Shown here one piece after another: positions 1 to 10,905 of a DNA stretch of 64,000 nucleotides (position 1 is the first letter of the stretch; each line of letters begins with the position of its first letter). The translations under genes and the position numbers were made by a program. Origin of the DNA: Acanthosepion lycidas. Lineage: Eukaryota; Mollusca; Cephalopoda; Sepiida; Sepiidae. Under the pieces are notes generated by a model. The model was not told where the DNA came from and searched no databases. It worked only from the letters and a program-made list of their open reading frames with translations. Location: the NCBI GenBank assembly GCA_963932145.1, contig OZ010596.1, positions 85,416,340-85,480,339 of the forward strand, in the 5' to 3' direction.

Positions 1-75
1 TTGTTTCTGATAGACTTACTCTGTCATATTTTTCTCAATTTTTAATGTTTGTTTCATTGTTAAAGTTCTTTACTT

Positions 76-2056
76 CAAGCATGCCCTTTATAAGTACACC
101 TGCGGCTTGCACAAAGGATACTAATTTGGTCATTTAACAGCCCAAATTGCAGTTTTTATAATTTATAAATTACAGTATTGAAGAAAATAAATCACATGTT
201 TTTTACATTTTGATTTCTTTTAATAGAATACCAAGAAGAATACCATTTACTGCATAAATTTATTTAAAATAATTTTAATATTATCGAAAAACTTAGTATG
301 GTACTAGGCTATTATTTTAAAAATTGTAGCAAATATTTGATATTCTTGGTGGCTGAGAAAATAGTGTGGGAAAAAATTCTCTCTAGTAGCCATGCCACCA
401 GCTATCACATGATAATATTGCAGTTCATAAATAGTTGTAAACAGAAAACTTTCTTTCAAAATTTCAAAAGTTTTTGTTTTTAAAGTTGAAATGTCAACCA
501 AAAAATTTTTAGAGGTGTTATCAAAATTGCTTTATCTCTTTTTATTTTTAGCTGTAGTTTAAATGCAGCAGTAAATTTTCAGATTCTGCATCATCAATTT
601 TTGAAAATTAGTTTTTATCCTACTACATCAACTCTACAATGGCTAGTGCTCCACCAGCTAAGAGAAAAAAAAAATTGAATAAAGAAGGGTGAGTGTTTCA
701 AGAAAAGTGAGAATTACAGTATTTTTGCACAACGGTGAATGAAAAGATACATTGTTTAATTTGCAATTACTCCATTGCCATGCTAAAAGAATGCAACCTG
801 AAAAGACATTATGAAATGAACCATCTATCTTATGATAAATATGAAAGCTCAATGTGTGTTTCAAAACCCAAGGAATTGAAAACTAACTTGACACAGCAAC
901 AGACTTTTTTTTATGAAAATTCAGAAACAGAATGTTGCTTCCATTACTGCAAGCTATGAACTCAGCCAAATGATGGCCATAAGTGGGAAATCTTACAGTA
1001 AAGGATATTTCATAAATCAATGCCTTGTAAAAACAGCTGAAATTGTATGATCAGAGAAAGCACACTTATTCAAAGACATTTCATTAACCAGGAACACTGT
1101 TGCTGAACAGATTAATGAAATGTCAGGTGATTTGAAAGAACAGTTGAAGGTTGTGTCATCAAAGTTTGAACATTTCTCTATTCCTATTGATGAGAGCATT
1201 GACATCCCTGGAATAGCACAGCTTGTAATCTTCATCAGGGCCTGTGACAGTGAATTTAATATTTATGAAGAACTGACTGAACTAGTTCCTATGCATGACA
1301 CTACAACAAGCCAGGACATCTTTAAGAGAGTTGAGCTGAAAAGTTTCTATATTTTGAGACAAGAAATAATTATGTTTTTGGATGTGAAAGAACAAAACGC
1401 AGAGGAAATAAAAAAAAAAATAAAAGTTGGCCCCAAGATCTGGCTTTTTCAGTGGATATTGCTGCACAATTAACTGATCTTAATTTAAAACTACAAGGTA
1501 AAAACAAACTTATCACTCATTTGTGTGATGACATCAAGTGCTTCATTACAAAACTAAGCTTATGAAAGTCACAGTTGTTAAATGAAAATTTAGTTCCTTT
1601 TCTTATGTGCAAAGAGCTGAAAAACACTGCCAATACCGAGACTGTACTTACCTTTTCAAAATCAGAACTGCACAGATATTTAAGCCAGACATACCTAAAA
1701 TTGTCAAGCTTCAGGACAAAAAACTAAAACTGAATAAATAGTGGCAAATAAATGTTCAGTTTTGAACTATTGTAATTTTTGTACAATGTATTTGTTGCTG
1801 TTACAAACTGCAAGTACATGTTGTTTAAAATTTTATTTTTTTATCAAATTACTTCAGTACTTTGTATACATAAATCCTGCTAAAACATTTGTATGCATAT
1901 TGTGTGTTTCTAAATTTAAAAAAAATATTCTGCAATAAATTTTATTAAATGACTCCAATTAGTTGTACTGTGCACAATTGGTTGTCATGTGTGGTCCTCA
2001 TGACAACACAAATGTGACCATGTGGCCTTCAGGGGACCCTCAGTTTGACATGCCTG
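76..2056 (+). mobile_element. hAT-type DNA transposon, internally deleted
   Basis: The ends are defined by a perfect 8-bp direct repeat, CTTTACTT, at 68-75 and 2057-2064, the target duplication length of hAT elements. The termini are inverted: the left begins CAAGCATGCCC and the right, read in reverse complement, begins CAGGCATGTCAAACT. Between them lies a BED-finger transposase relic (639-1735) followed by an A+T-rich tail. About 2 kb is short for an autonomous hAT of the GTF2IRD2/ZBED5-related group, in keeping with the missing middle of the transposase. Boundaries are well supported by the duplication; family assignment rests on protein motifs. Confidence 0.85.
639..1735 (+). pseudogene. 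hAT transposase relic with BED zinc finger
   Basis: An ATG at 639 opens a lysine-rich start, followed after a stop by a BED-type finger (CLIC around 753 and HYEMNH near 800, giving C-x2-C and H-x4-H). From about 1020 the frame matches the transposase core: at 1120-1330 the stretch containing IDESIDIPGIAQLVIF holds the first catalytic Asp region seen in GTF2IRD2/ZBED5-like proteins (usually DESTD), followed by the ELTELVPMHDTTT segment. At about 1440 the reading jumps frame to a C-terminal piece (DLAFSVDIAAQLTDLNLKLQ at about 1437-1496), so the central part with the second acidic residue is deleted. Several stops and frame changes make it non-functional. Confidence 0.8.
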
Positions 2057-2064
2057 CTTTACTT

Positions 2065-4149
2065 GACTTATTGTCAGTCCTGCATATTTTAAGTAATGTC
2101 TATTCACACACTTATTATTAAGATCATATAACTAACCTGGGTTGTATTTGTTTATATGCTTAAGTATTCATTTTGTAATATAAGCAAAGTTCTCTATATT
2201 TTACTCAAAGATTAGTCTGGATCAACTGTAAGCTTGTGCTTTGTACAACTATTGCTTGTATAAGAGTGCTTTATACAACTATTGCTTTGTGACAATGTAA
2301 TCATCTATTTAATTTATATTCAGAATATTTTTGTTGCTACTATAATTAATCTCTTAACTTCAACTATAATAAGATTACTTAACTATGTAAGAGTGGTTTT
2401 GTTTTGTCTTTATTTCAACCAGCTACAGGAGTAAATATGTGGGAAAAGAGTTAAATTATAATGTATATATTTTATCTATACTTTTGAAATGATACTATTA
2501 ATATCAGAGCTGAAATCTTCAAAATTTCACTCTCTTATTATTTGAGTAATATTTTTTAATCTCAGAAAACAATTAATTCACTTTTTAAGAACTTTTGTCT
2601 GCAAAAAGAACAGATCAAAAACTGAATTTCAGAGAAATTTTACAAAGATTATCTTAGCTCTTGTCATTAATAATACTATTGTATAGTAGTACACTTTGGG
2701 TTTTAAAATATGCTTTTCAAATGTAATTGAGAAATTTGTCTAGAAATAGAATAATTCTAAATTCTTATTAAAAAGTGTTAAAGATATTTAATGATTTTCC
2801 TTGTGATTTCAAAGTATAAAGTCATTATATGAAATAGTCCAAGTCGGATGAAGTTGAGAAAAAACTTCAAGGGTCTGTTTATAAATTTATTATTATTGAA
2901 ATAATTCTTTCGTCATTGAATAGTTTTCATCGAGCTAAATACTATTTTAAAACAGGGTTTATTCTTAGATAAATTATATAAACACATATATTGATATCTC
3001 TATTTATGGTAAGTGTATACATGTTTTATTTAGCACTGTGTGTGTCTGTGTGTAAAAAAGTGGACATAGTTTGTTTCATGCTTGAATGCAATTTTCAGGC
3101 CATGTTTTGTGTTGACTATATATGTTGGTCAATGGTGCATTATTGGTAGTAAGGTCTTTTGTATTATCCTCATGGTTATGTTTCAAATTATTCTAGAGGC
3201 TATTGAATAGAAATTCATGAATCTGAATGTGGTTATTTGTAGCTATTTTATAGTGTTAACTCATTAGTTATTATTGATTACTTAATTATTTATTGTTGAG
3301 TATTATTACATTTACTTGTGTTTATGTGTGCATTTGTAGTTTGTTAATTTGTTTATTATTTACTTTTTATTTATTTTATTTTGGTAGGGGGTTGGTCATT
3401 TTATTTTAGTTTAAAGTATTGGCTTTGTCTAAAATGTTACATTATTTTTGTTGCATGTAGTCTATATATTTGCATTTTTCATGGTGGTATTTTACAAGTA
3501 ATTCATATTTTAGTTTTTGATTTTTAAGTAACTTGGTAAAAATTTGTTTTTGTCTGCATTTTGAGATAAGTTCTGATCATTTATTTAGTAATTTATGTTG
3601 GTCTGGGAAGGTGATTATGGCTATTTTCTTCTGCAGACAAAGTTTACAGTTTTTGGAGTTATTCTTATAGAGTAATGCTGTTTTCATTATTTTCCATGAT
3701 ATTTTTAGTATAATTTAGTTTTTGGCTTTAATATCTCATATAAATATTTACATATGCTCTATCTCTGATATTGAGCACTTTTACCAATAAATATAGTGTA
3801 CCTTAAAACTATATTTTTATCATATATATAGTTATTTTATTTGTAAATATATTTAGTTAAAATGGATATTATGCACAAAAATATGAGAAATTCATTTTAG
3901 ATGTAAAAATGGTATTGGTAGAATATATGATTTATATAAAATTCTAGTCATTTTATCATGATCATCAAAATTATTGACAAAGTTCAATAAAAGTAGTTTT
4001 TGTAGATATAATTAAATTTTAACATTAGGAAATAAAAATAAAAAGGAATATTTTAATAAATTTCCTCTGAATGCATTGTGTCCAGTAAAAAGATTTTAAA
4101 ATTATTTAAATAAAACCCAAATAGTTAAACAATGAAAAATTTACTAAGG
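2065..4149. other. A+T-rich sequence without recognised genes
   Basis: No splice-bounded coding segment, RNA gene or clear transposon was recognised. The stretch holds short homopolymer runs and T-rich tracts only. Old unrecognisable repeats cannot be excluded. Confidence 0.5.
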
Positions 4150-5273
4150 GCAAAATCATTAGCACTTTTATTTAATAGTCAATATTGTGTCTTTTTAAAA
4201 TAACTTTCTATAATATTTTCTTGTAATATTTCACCAAGTTGTTACACATCTTCACTTATTTTCTTCCACTCTTGACAACTAACTTTTAATTTTTGGAGAT
4301 TCTTAGGATTCCATTGCCTTACTTTCACTTTTAATCATCTCCACAAATTTATCAGATTAAGGTCTGTGTTTTGAGCTGGCCTCAGTAAAACATCAATTCT
4401 ATTTCTCTCCACCTATATTTTCATGAAATTTGAAATATGCTGAGGATCATTGTTCTGCATGAAGGTTCAACAACATCCCAGATTCAGTTCTCTTGCAGGC
4501 TCCTTCAAGTTGTGGCTCAAAATATCAGTGTTCTTCAGTTGATGAACTTCACCATCTTTCCTTCAAATATGTGACATGTCATTAGGACTAAATAAGTCTA
4601 TTTTTGTTTCATCAGACCATATGTTCTTCCAAAATTCATCATTTTTGACATGATCTTTAGCAAATTTCAAACCTGCCTTGAAATGGTGGAGGAGGCACGG
4701 TGGATTAATGAATATTGGCTCTGACTGAAGAATCAGAGAACCATGTTTGGAATCCATTACATTCACTTACGTACTAATACCCTTGGGAGAGGTATGAATC
4801 TTCTTCTCCGAAGCTATGTGTAAATAGAGGACAGACCAAGTTCTATAGCCTTGGATAACAACTGGTCTACCACAGAAAGAAATGGCAACCTACTGTGGGA
4901 AAAAATCTGCCTCATCAGTCATGTATCAAAAGATACATGATCGCCTAAGCATGTATCATGCATGGCACATAACTGACAGTCATGAAATGGTGAGGCTGCA
5001 AAAAAGGGATCTTTCTAGCATGTCATGTTTTCAATGCTCCTCTGTCAAGAACTCTACTCAGCACTTGCTGAGTAAATTTTTTACCTACAGCTTCTAATAC
5101 ATCAATTATTTATTTAGTGGACACTGTGGGGTCATTCTGTGTAATCTTCACTATCCTGAATTCTTTGTTCTGAAAATATTTGTTTATGGCCTCTTCACTT
5201 GTTCACTACAGTACCAGTCTTTAAATAATGGCATATGCATTTTTCCTTAGAAAAATGCATATGGCAATTTTGT
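4150..5273 (-). mobile_element. Tc1-like DNA transposon relic
   Basis: A minus-strand Tc1 transposase relic spans most of it. Loosely inverted ends may be present: GCAAAATCATTAGCACTTTT at 4150 against the reverse complement of about 5255-5273 (caaaattgccatatgcattt). About 1.1 kb is a little short for a Tc1 element. The ends are diverged, so boundaries are approximate to within tens of bases. A small palindrome around ATGCATTTTT lies at about 5230-5265 in the 5' end. Confidence 0.65.
4200..5190 (-). pseudogene. Tc1-family transposase pseudogene
   Basis: Read on the minus strand, about 5190-5100 encodes an N-terminal DNA-binding portion (RIVKITQNDPTVSTK-like reading). The only longer open piece, 4563-4766, carries FWKNIWSDETKIDLF, the first catalytic Asp block of Tc1 transposases. 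Further downstream, 4350-4480 gives a degraded second/third catalytic region (QHDND- and LWGDLK-like readings), then a C-terminal tail. Many stops and frameshifts interrupt it. It is an old copy with no coding potential. Confidence 0.7.
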
Positions 5274-5867
5274 TATACCCTTCACCCTTTTTATGATGTT
5301 ATGATGCTTTACAACTTTATTTCTATGGGCTACACTCGTTTTGTTTTTGTCATTGGCATAATGCCAGGTGCTGCATGCATGAGAGACAAATCTTAATTGT
5401 TAAATTTTTGTTCTTCTTAGTCAAAAGTGTTTTGCATAGAATTTTTGAAAACAGAATCTTCTAGAAACTATATATATATGAGCTTTTCATAAATTCTTAC
5501 GTTTTACAATGAGAAAATTGTAACTGTGCCAATAATGTTGCCTATACTAAGGTTTTTGTTGTTTCATTATTTGAGTTTTATTTAAGTAATTTTCAAAAAA
5601 GTTTTTTTTTTAACAGGATCTGTCTATGTATACACACAAAATCTTATTTTTATCGAATTGTGCATAAATATGTTAGATTAGATGATGTACTGATGATACT
5701 TTAAATATTATTACTTATGTAATGTAGTTGGTGAAAAGTTTTTAATATACAAATTTTTGTGATGATTTTTGGGACAATTGTATATGAAATGTTTGTATAC
5801 ATAAATACAGGATGTGGCAGGAATAACTCCCACATGATAGTAAGACATTAGTGGCAATGGTGTCTTC
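5274..5867. other. A+T-rich spacer
   Basis: Nothing recognised between the Tc1 relic and the next hAT element. It contains a short (TA)n at about 5470 and T runs. Confidence 0.4.
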
Positions 5868-6243
5868 ATCCAGCTCAGTGGTTCTCAACCATTTTTTCCT
5901 CATGGACCACTTTTTACTCTTAATTCTTTTGGATCCCCATAACCATTCAATAAAAAAAAGTTTATTTTATTTTCTACTAATAGATAAGTTTAGGAATTAT
6001 AGAAATAGAAAATGTATATGCTTTCTTTATATATGATCCTTATACAATTTATATATTAAATTAATTTTATTATTAATATTTTATTTTTTATATTTTATAT
6101 TGATTAATTTATAATAATATATTAATATTTTATTTTAGCAATATTTAAAATTAATATTATTTATTATTTTATTAATATTTAAAATGAATATTATTTATTA
6201 TTAATATATTAAATTATATAATAAATTATAATATATAATTTTC

Positions 6244-6246
<3 letters not shown>

Positions 6247-6298
<52 letters not shown>
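6247..6298. repeat. (TA)n microsatellite
   Basis: About 26 uninterrupted TA units at the 3' side of the Penelope-like fragment. Read through, it gives meaningless Tyr-Ile repeats. Confidence 0.95.
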
Positions 6299-6300
<2 letters not shown>

Positions 6301-7223
6301 CTTTGAAGAAAGTGGACGTCATATCTAAGGCACCTTTCGGCCAATGCTTTGTCAAAAGATATTCGTTGGCAATATTTAATATAAATGAATACAAAAACAA
6401 TAAAGTGACTGAGGAGGGAAAGGTGGAACTTGACTAAAAGACAAATTTTAATTATATTAATTAAAATTGAATGAGGTGTGATATCAATAAATAGTTCCAC
6501 AAGAGTATATAAAATAGAAAAAGGGGAAACTCACAGACCCTCCAGCAGATGTAAGGAACATAAAAAGTGTTCCTTCTGTCTGCACAGACTCGCTGCTGAC
6601 ACTTAATGTAAACGACTTCAGAAACACGAAGATGATGTTTAGATCGAGCGCTCTGTAATACCGAAAACCATGTGTCTTCGTACTCAGCGGTACAAGCGTC
6701 ATTGTCCAGTAAATGTTGCCCAATTGCTGACTCATGGACTGACTGAGTTGTTCTTATAGGCTGGCCGAGACTGCTTGAACGTACAAAAGCAGGAACATGC
6801 TGCGTCACCCTCGTTTCCAACCCTAGATTGGTAAGTCCTATGTAAACTGCGTTGCAACGGCATTTAAATTTATAAACAACAGAGTTTTTATAAAAATAGG
6901 ACAGCCTATCTTTAGAAAAGGAAGGAAGCAGGGTTCTAGTATGAAAAAACGTGCGCAACTTAACAGCATTGTACGTGAACAGAATAGATGCTGAAATTTT
7001 GTCTGATAGTAGCTGACATTTCCTACCAAGCCAAGGTAACTTCAAATAAACAGGGCATTGGCTAGGACTGAATGTCACAGGCTCCTTAAAGCATCTGATT
7101 TTATCGATCACATGCCTGATAATATTGATGGGATATCCATTACTTATGAAATGGACCAAAGTCAAAATCAGACTAATTTTGCGAGACTTAGGAACAAATG
7201 AGTTCCAGCTCGTATAGAGACCA

Positions 7224-7226
<3 letters not shown>
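6299..7226 (-). mobile_element. Penelope-like retroelement, 5'-truncated
   Basis: The minus strand carries the C-terminal part of a Penelope-like polyprotein, including its GIY-YIG endonuclease domain, followed by about 230 bp of 3' sequence. The reverse transcriptase proper is missing, so the copy is 5'-truncated, as is usual for target-primed retrotransposition. It is bounded on both sides by (TA)n tracts (6247-6298 and 7227-7256), suggesting insertion into, or birth together with, a TA microsatellite. It sits inside the hAT element 5876-7563 and is therefore younger than it. Confidence 0.8.
6530..7226 (-). pseudogene. Penelope-like protein fragment, GIY-YIG endonuclease
   Basis: One open frame covers this stretch. 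In order it shows a linker with PWLGRKCQLLSDKI (about 7030), an NAVKLRTFFHTRTLLPSFSK segment (about 6975-6915), then KNSVVYKFKCRCNAVYIG (about 6890-6835), which has the two short strands of the GIY-YIG nuclease, followed by ETRVTQHVP with the usual Arg and His, and SAIGQHLLDND (about 6740). The frame has no stop across the domain, so the copy is fairly young, but the polymerase domain is absent and it cannot act alone. The start codon seen upstream lies in unrelated DNA and has no meaning. Confidence 0.8.

Positions 7227-7256
<30 letters not shown>
7227..7256. repeat. (TA)n microsatellite
   Basis: About 15 TA units at the 5' truncation side of the Penelope-like fragment. Confidence 0.95.
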
Positions 7257-7258
<2 letters not shown>

Positions 7259-7689
7259 TTCTTTGTTTTTATTCAACTTTTACAATCAAAACTTCCAGTA
7301 GAGTAAAAGGACGCTAACTTACATTGCTTGATTATTTTTCCTGCTTGTTTTAGAGTTGCTTTTTTGAATTTTAGCATTTTGATATAGTGTAGATTACTGT
7401 AGAAATTCCAAAGCTCAGTTGTAACAACTGCTTCAAAATGAAATTGATCTATGGACCACTAAATATTATGGTGAACCCCCAATCTTTTAAGTTTTTTGTG
7501 TGGACCCCCAGTAATGTTACATGGACCCTTTGGGTCCATATAGACCCTAGTAGAGAATCACTGATCTAGCTAATGTGATACCATTTTGTGGGAGGTACAA
7601 ATTGTGTTCTGCCATATTCTGTATATACATTAGTGCTTGTGCGGAGGTTGTTTCAAAATTTTTTTTTTTTTAAATTGTTTCATCCCAAG

Positions 7690-8930
7690 CAAAGCAATAA
7701 TGCCACTAGGATGCAAGAGGCTACAGAGAATGAAAGCGAATGAGAATACTTTAGTGAGTAAAGGGACAGGGTTCAGGAAGATAGAAGATGGTGATTAATG
7801 TTGCATTTAAATTTTTGAAGATTAAAGGTGGCAGGGAAACAAGAGATCGGAAGTGACTTTCATAGGTGAGACGTGCGAGAGAAGAAAATGTTCGAAAGGA
7901 AGAGGTGGTTGCATTTAGCTAGTTAAATAGTAAAACAGACTTAATTGCTAATCTAGTAATGCACTTAAATTCATGTAGTCAAGGCATGAGGGAAAATAAA
8001 TTCATTAGAACAGTTACCTTGGAAATATTTGTAGAAAAGACAGAGGGAAGCCAGGTTACATAGGTTAGGAGCAAATACATTACAGACCTTCTTTGAATTT
8101 TGTCAAGAATCTTGAGATATAAAGCAGGAGCACCAGTCCAGATATGGCAGCAATATTTAATGCATGGACAAATGGTAGATTTATAAATGTGCAAAATAGA
8201 TCCTGACAAGAAAGGTTTTCTAGCATGACACAGTGAGCCAGCTTTCTTAGCAGTAGGCATAACAATTGATTCAATATAGTTGCTCCACTTCATGTCAGTG
8301 GAAAATGTGATACCAGAAGGTGTAGTGTGTTGCTCTCTTGGAATCTAGCATCAGTCATGCTGATGACAAGCAGAAAAGGTTTTCTGTGGTGATTAAATGA
8401 AAACAGTTTTGCTTGGGAGACATTAAAATTTACAAGCCATTTCTTGTCCCAGTTAACCACTGATTAGAGGCCCTTTTCAAAAGCAGTTGCCAATTTTACT
8501 TTGTCAGGATTGGACTTGCTACTAAGACCAGAATAAATTGTATCATCAGCATGAATGCCTAGTTGAGAAACTGATGACAACAGGGAAGTCATTGATGAAG
8601 ATCAGAAACAGTGTAAGTCCAGGAGTAGAGCCCTTAGTATGAAATGATCTGAAAGCACAACCTTCATTACACAATTTGTTAGAAATGATTGGATCAAGCC
8701 AAATATTTGTCCCTTGACACTGCTAGAACCACAGCCTGAGCTTTGTCATTCTTTTCTAAGGCTTGATAGACAAATTCAATGATGGCCATTAACATGTTGT
8801 TGGTAGACCTGGTGAAATGGAAGCCATATTATTTGTCTAAAAGAAGCCTTTTTTTGCCAAAAAGAGGTAAGAGACTAATAGGGCAATAATTTCAGGAGAC
8901 AGTGTTCCCTGGTGTTCTTAAAAACAAGAA
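7690..8930 (-). mobile_element. Non-LTR retrotransposon (LINE) fragment, reverse transcriptase 3' part
   Basis: On the minus strand the fragment starts inside the reverse transcriptase: around 8640-8580 it reads GSTPGLTLFLIFIND, then ADDTIYS at about 8555-8535 (the catalytic DD), then 8293-7985 as an open stretch with MKWSNYIESI, SILHIYKSTICPCIKYCCHIWTGAP and LDKIQRR, the thumb region typical of Jockey/CR1-like LINEs, and finally LNLQKFKCNINHHLLS at about 7810-7780. Numerous stops show that it is dead. A T-rich run at about 7660 may mark the poly(A) side. The clade cannot be fixed by eye. Confidence 0.75.
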
Positions 8931-9145
8931 CTAATTGCTAGAAAATAGAAAATTGCAGTTACTTTTCATTTGTAAATATAGTATTTTGAAAAATGTAATA
9001 TCAATTTTGAGATTTAAAAATCCTCACACATACAGTTATGATTCATAAGTGATCTGTTATCTAATGTTATACTGAAAAATAAAAAAAAACTGTAAATATT
9101 AATTTTCTACTAATAGAATTGGAACTTATATTGTAAATATCATTG

Positions 9146-9366
9146 TAGTAGAATTGTTCTAGACAATACATATCGGTAAGCTTTAATATACTCCCTATTT
9201 ACTAACCTTCCCACAAGGTAAGATGTGGAACAAGGCCCATTTTTAATGTGGGGCGTTCCGAGCCTATAAGTTCTGGTAAAAATTGCCCGTAGACTCTACA
9301 TATCAGCAGAGTTCTCCTGAATATATGTGTTCAGGACAGATCCATTGTGGAGATAGATCATACCAC
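9146..9366. repeat. Unclassified dispersed repeat, copy A
   Basis: Shares two blocks with sequences further right. GTAGAATTGTTCTAGACAAT with following gtaagctttaatatac recurs at 9955-10005, and the block beginning catatcagcagagttct, ending in ggatcataccac, recurs at 10830-10900. Copy A carries about 100 bp between the blocks. No protein similarity seen; possibly part of a retroelement or SINE-like family. Confidence 0.55.
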
Positions 9367-9954
9367 ATTCTCCCCTGCCTTATTCTTATAGAGGGAAGAA
9401 GTCCCTGAATTGAGCAAGCATCCTTTGCTGTCTGTGAGACTATGGCAGATTGCAAGGGGCATGACGAGATTCTTCCTCTTTCTCACTAAAGCTGGATTTG
9501 ATCCTTCTGCATTTTTGTAAACTTCTATGAGTGGCTTGCTTGTCTTCTGAAGTATTAGTAGGTAGGTGTGCGCGTCACCACTTGAGGGACCAGAACTCAA
9601 GGGTTCCTCATAGTCGTCCTAAGGAGACCTTGTTTCTGTTTCTAGCCTGAAGATGAAAAACTGAGCAAAAGTGCTTGTATAACTGTTGTAAAGGATACAT
9701 CAAGGCAGGGTATTGCAAAAGGAAACTGTAAATATTCATCAATTATTATCAGCATATATTTTTAACATAGATCCTGTCCAGTATTGTTAAAGATGTGTCC
9801 ACGAAATGCTCATAAAAGAAGTCGATGAAAGTTACTCTCCAGTGACAATATTCCAGTTTGGCATCAGACACATTGGGGTCAATAATAAATTTCTCTAAAC
9901 ATAGTAAATTAGCCATTTTCCAAAATGGTTAACAACGAGAGTATATTAATTTGT
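9367..9954. other. Repeat-associated spacer
   Basis: Sequence between copies A and B. A minus-strand open frame (9358-9600) has no recognised motif and continues out of a repeat block, so it is not called as a gene. Confidence 0.35.
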
Positions 9955-10905
9955 AGTAGAATTGTTCCAGGCAATATGTATCGCCTATCAGTAAGCTTTA
10001 ATATACAAGATTTATTTTATAAAATATACTATTTTGGCACAAGGCCTAAAGGGGGGGGTGAAGGCTGGTCGTCACTTACTATCCTATATCTAGCTAATCT
10101 GATTCACCACCCATTCACTCATTACAATTTGCACATCCACCAAAAGAACCCATCTATCTCCACTCAATCCTTCATATACCATAATACCTCATACACTCAG
10201 GGGACCTACAAATGCACACCATGACATAAAACTTTCATGATGATAAATATTGTATATATAAAAATCATGTATGATTTACAATGAGTGGGGAGGGGATGAA
10301 CCCAAATAAACTAAAATATCAACACAAATAAAATAAAAATAACTGATGTTAGATGGACCCATCCAACCCTCAAAAGAGAGGCCGCTGTATTCTGCCTTTA
10401 GACAAAATCAAGAGTCTCTCTTGCTAAGGGGATGGAAAAGGATAAATTAAATATGGCCATGGGGAGAAAAGAAAGCTGGTCCAGTTGAGATGAAAGGGGG
10501 CAGGGCAAAACAAACTGGGGAGGTTGGGAATCTCAACTTGCATCATAACCAAAGACACAGCTGGGAACTACATTTACTCACATTAACTAAGTACACAAAG
10601 CTTGTCTATCCTAACCAGGGGAGAGCTCCACAGTAAACCACCCCTATGCAACTTAGGTGGACCTAATAAAGAAAATCAAGGCTAGTCCCATTCACACGAA
10701 CCATGCTTGCCTTAGTCACACACCTTTTGCTGAAATCTGTCAAAACCAATTGCTTTCTATCAGTTCTAATCTTCATCTTGAGCTGATGCTCAAAGAATCA
10801 GATTAGATCCTGATAAGCTTTAATATATTCTGCATATCAGCAGAGTTCTGAATATATATCAGGACAGATCCATTAATGAGGGAGATGGATCATACCACAA
10901 TCATT
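9955..10905. repeat. Unclassified dispersed repeat, copies B and C with intervening block
   Basis: Copy B (9955-10005) and copy C (about 10807-10905) carry the same words as copy A. The shared gtaagctttaatata-type word occurs near 9176, 9992 and 10813, about 820 bp apart each time, though the DNA between does not look alike. The intervening 10020-10800 is more G+C-rich than its surroundings and includes 'ttttggcacaaggcc' at about 10032, a motif I associate with cephalopod dispersed repeats (from memory). No coding frame is supported. Confidence 0.5.

Larger units (their letters stand above)
5876..7563. mobile_element. Non-autonomous hAT element, host of a Penelope insertion
   Basis: The left end is CAGTGGTTCTCAACC and the right end, in reverse complement, CAGTGATTCTCTAC, the terminal repeat type of Charlie-like hAT elements. 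The flanking 8-mers ATCCAGCT (5868-5875) and ATCTAGCT (7564-7571) differ by one base and are read as the target duplication. Subterminal sequences on both sides repeat 'tggaccac' and 'ggaccc' words. No hAT transposase is present. Without the retroelement and (TA)n tracts inside (6247-7256), the element would be about 0.7 kb. The left internal part (6050-6245) is almost pure A+T. Confidence 0.8.

Noticed and set aside
304..501. Opposing open frames left of the hAT transposase
   Set aside because: They lie inside the hAT element upstream of its gene, with A+T-biased composition and no motif.
6209..6500. Minus-strand open frames with long Tyr-Ile repeats
   Set aside because: They are read-through of the (TA)n tract at 6247-6298; the same applies to frames at 22425-22709 and 34352-34558.
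9358..9600. 80-codon minus-strand frame
   Set aside because: Overlaps the repeat block shared with 10830-10905 and has no recognisable domain.
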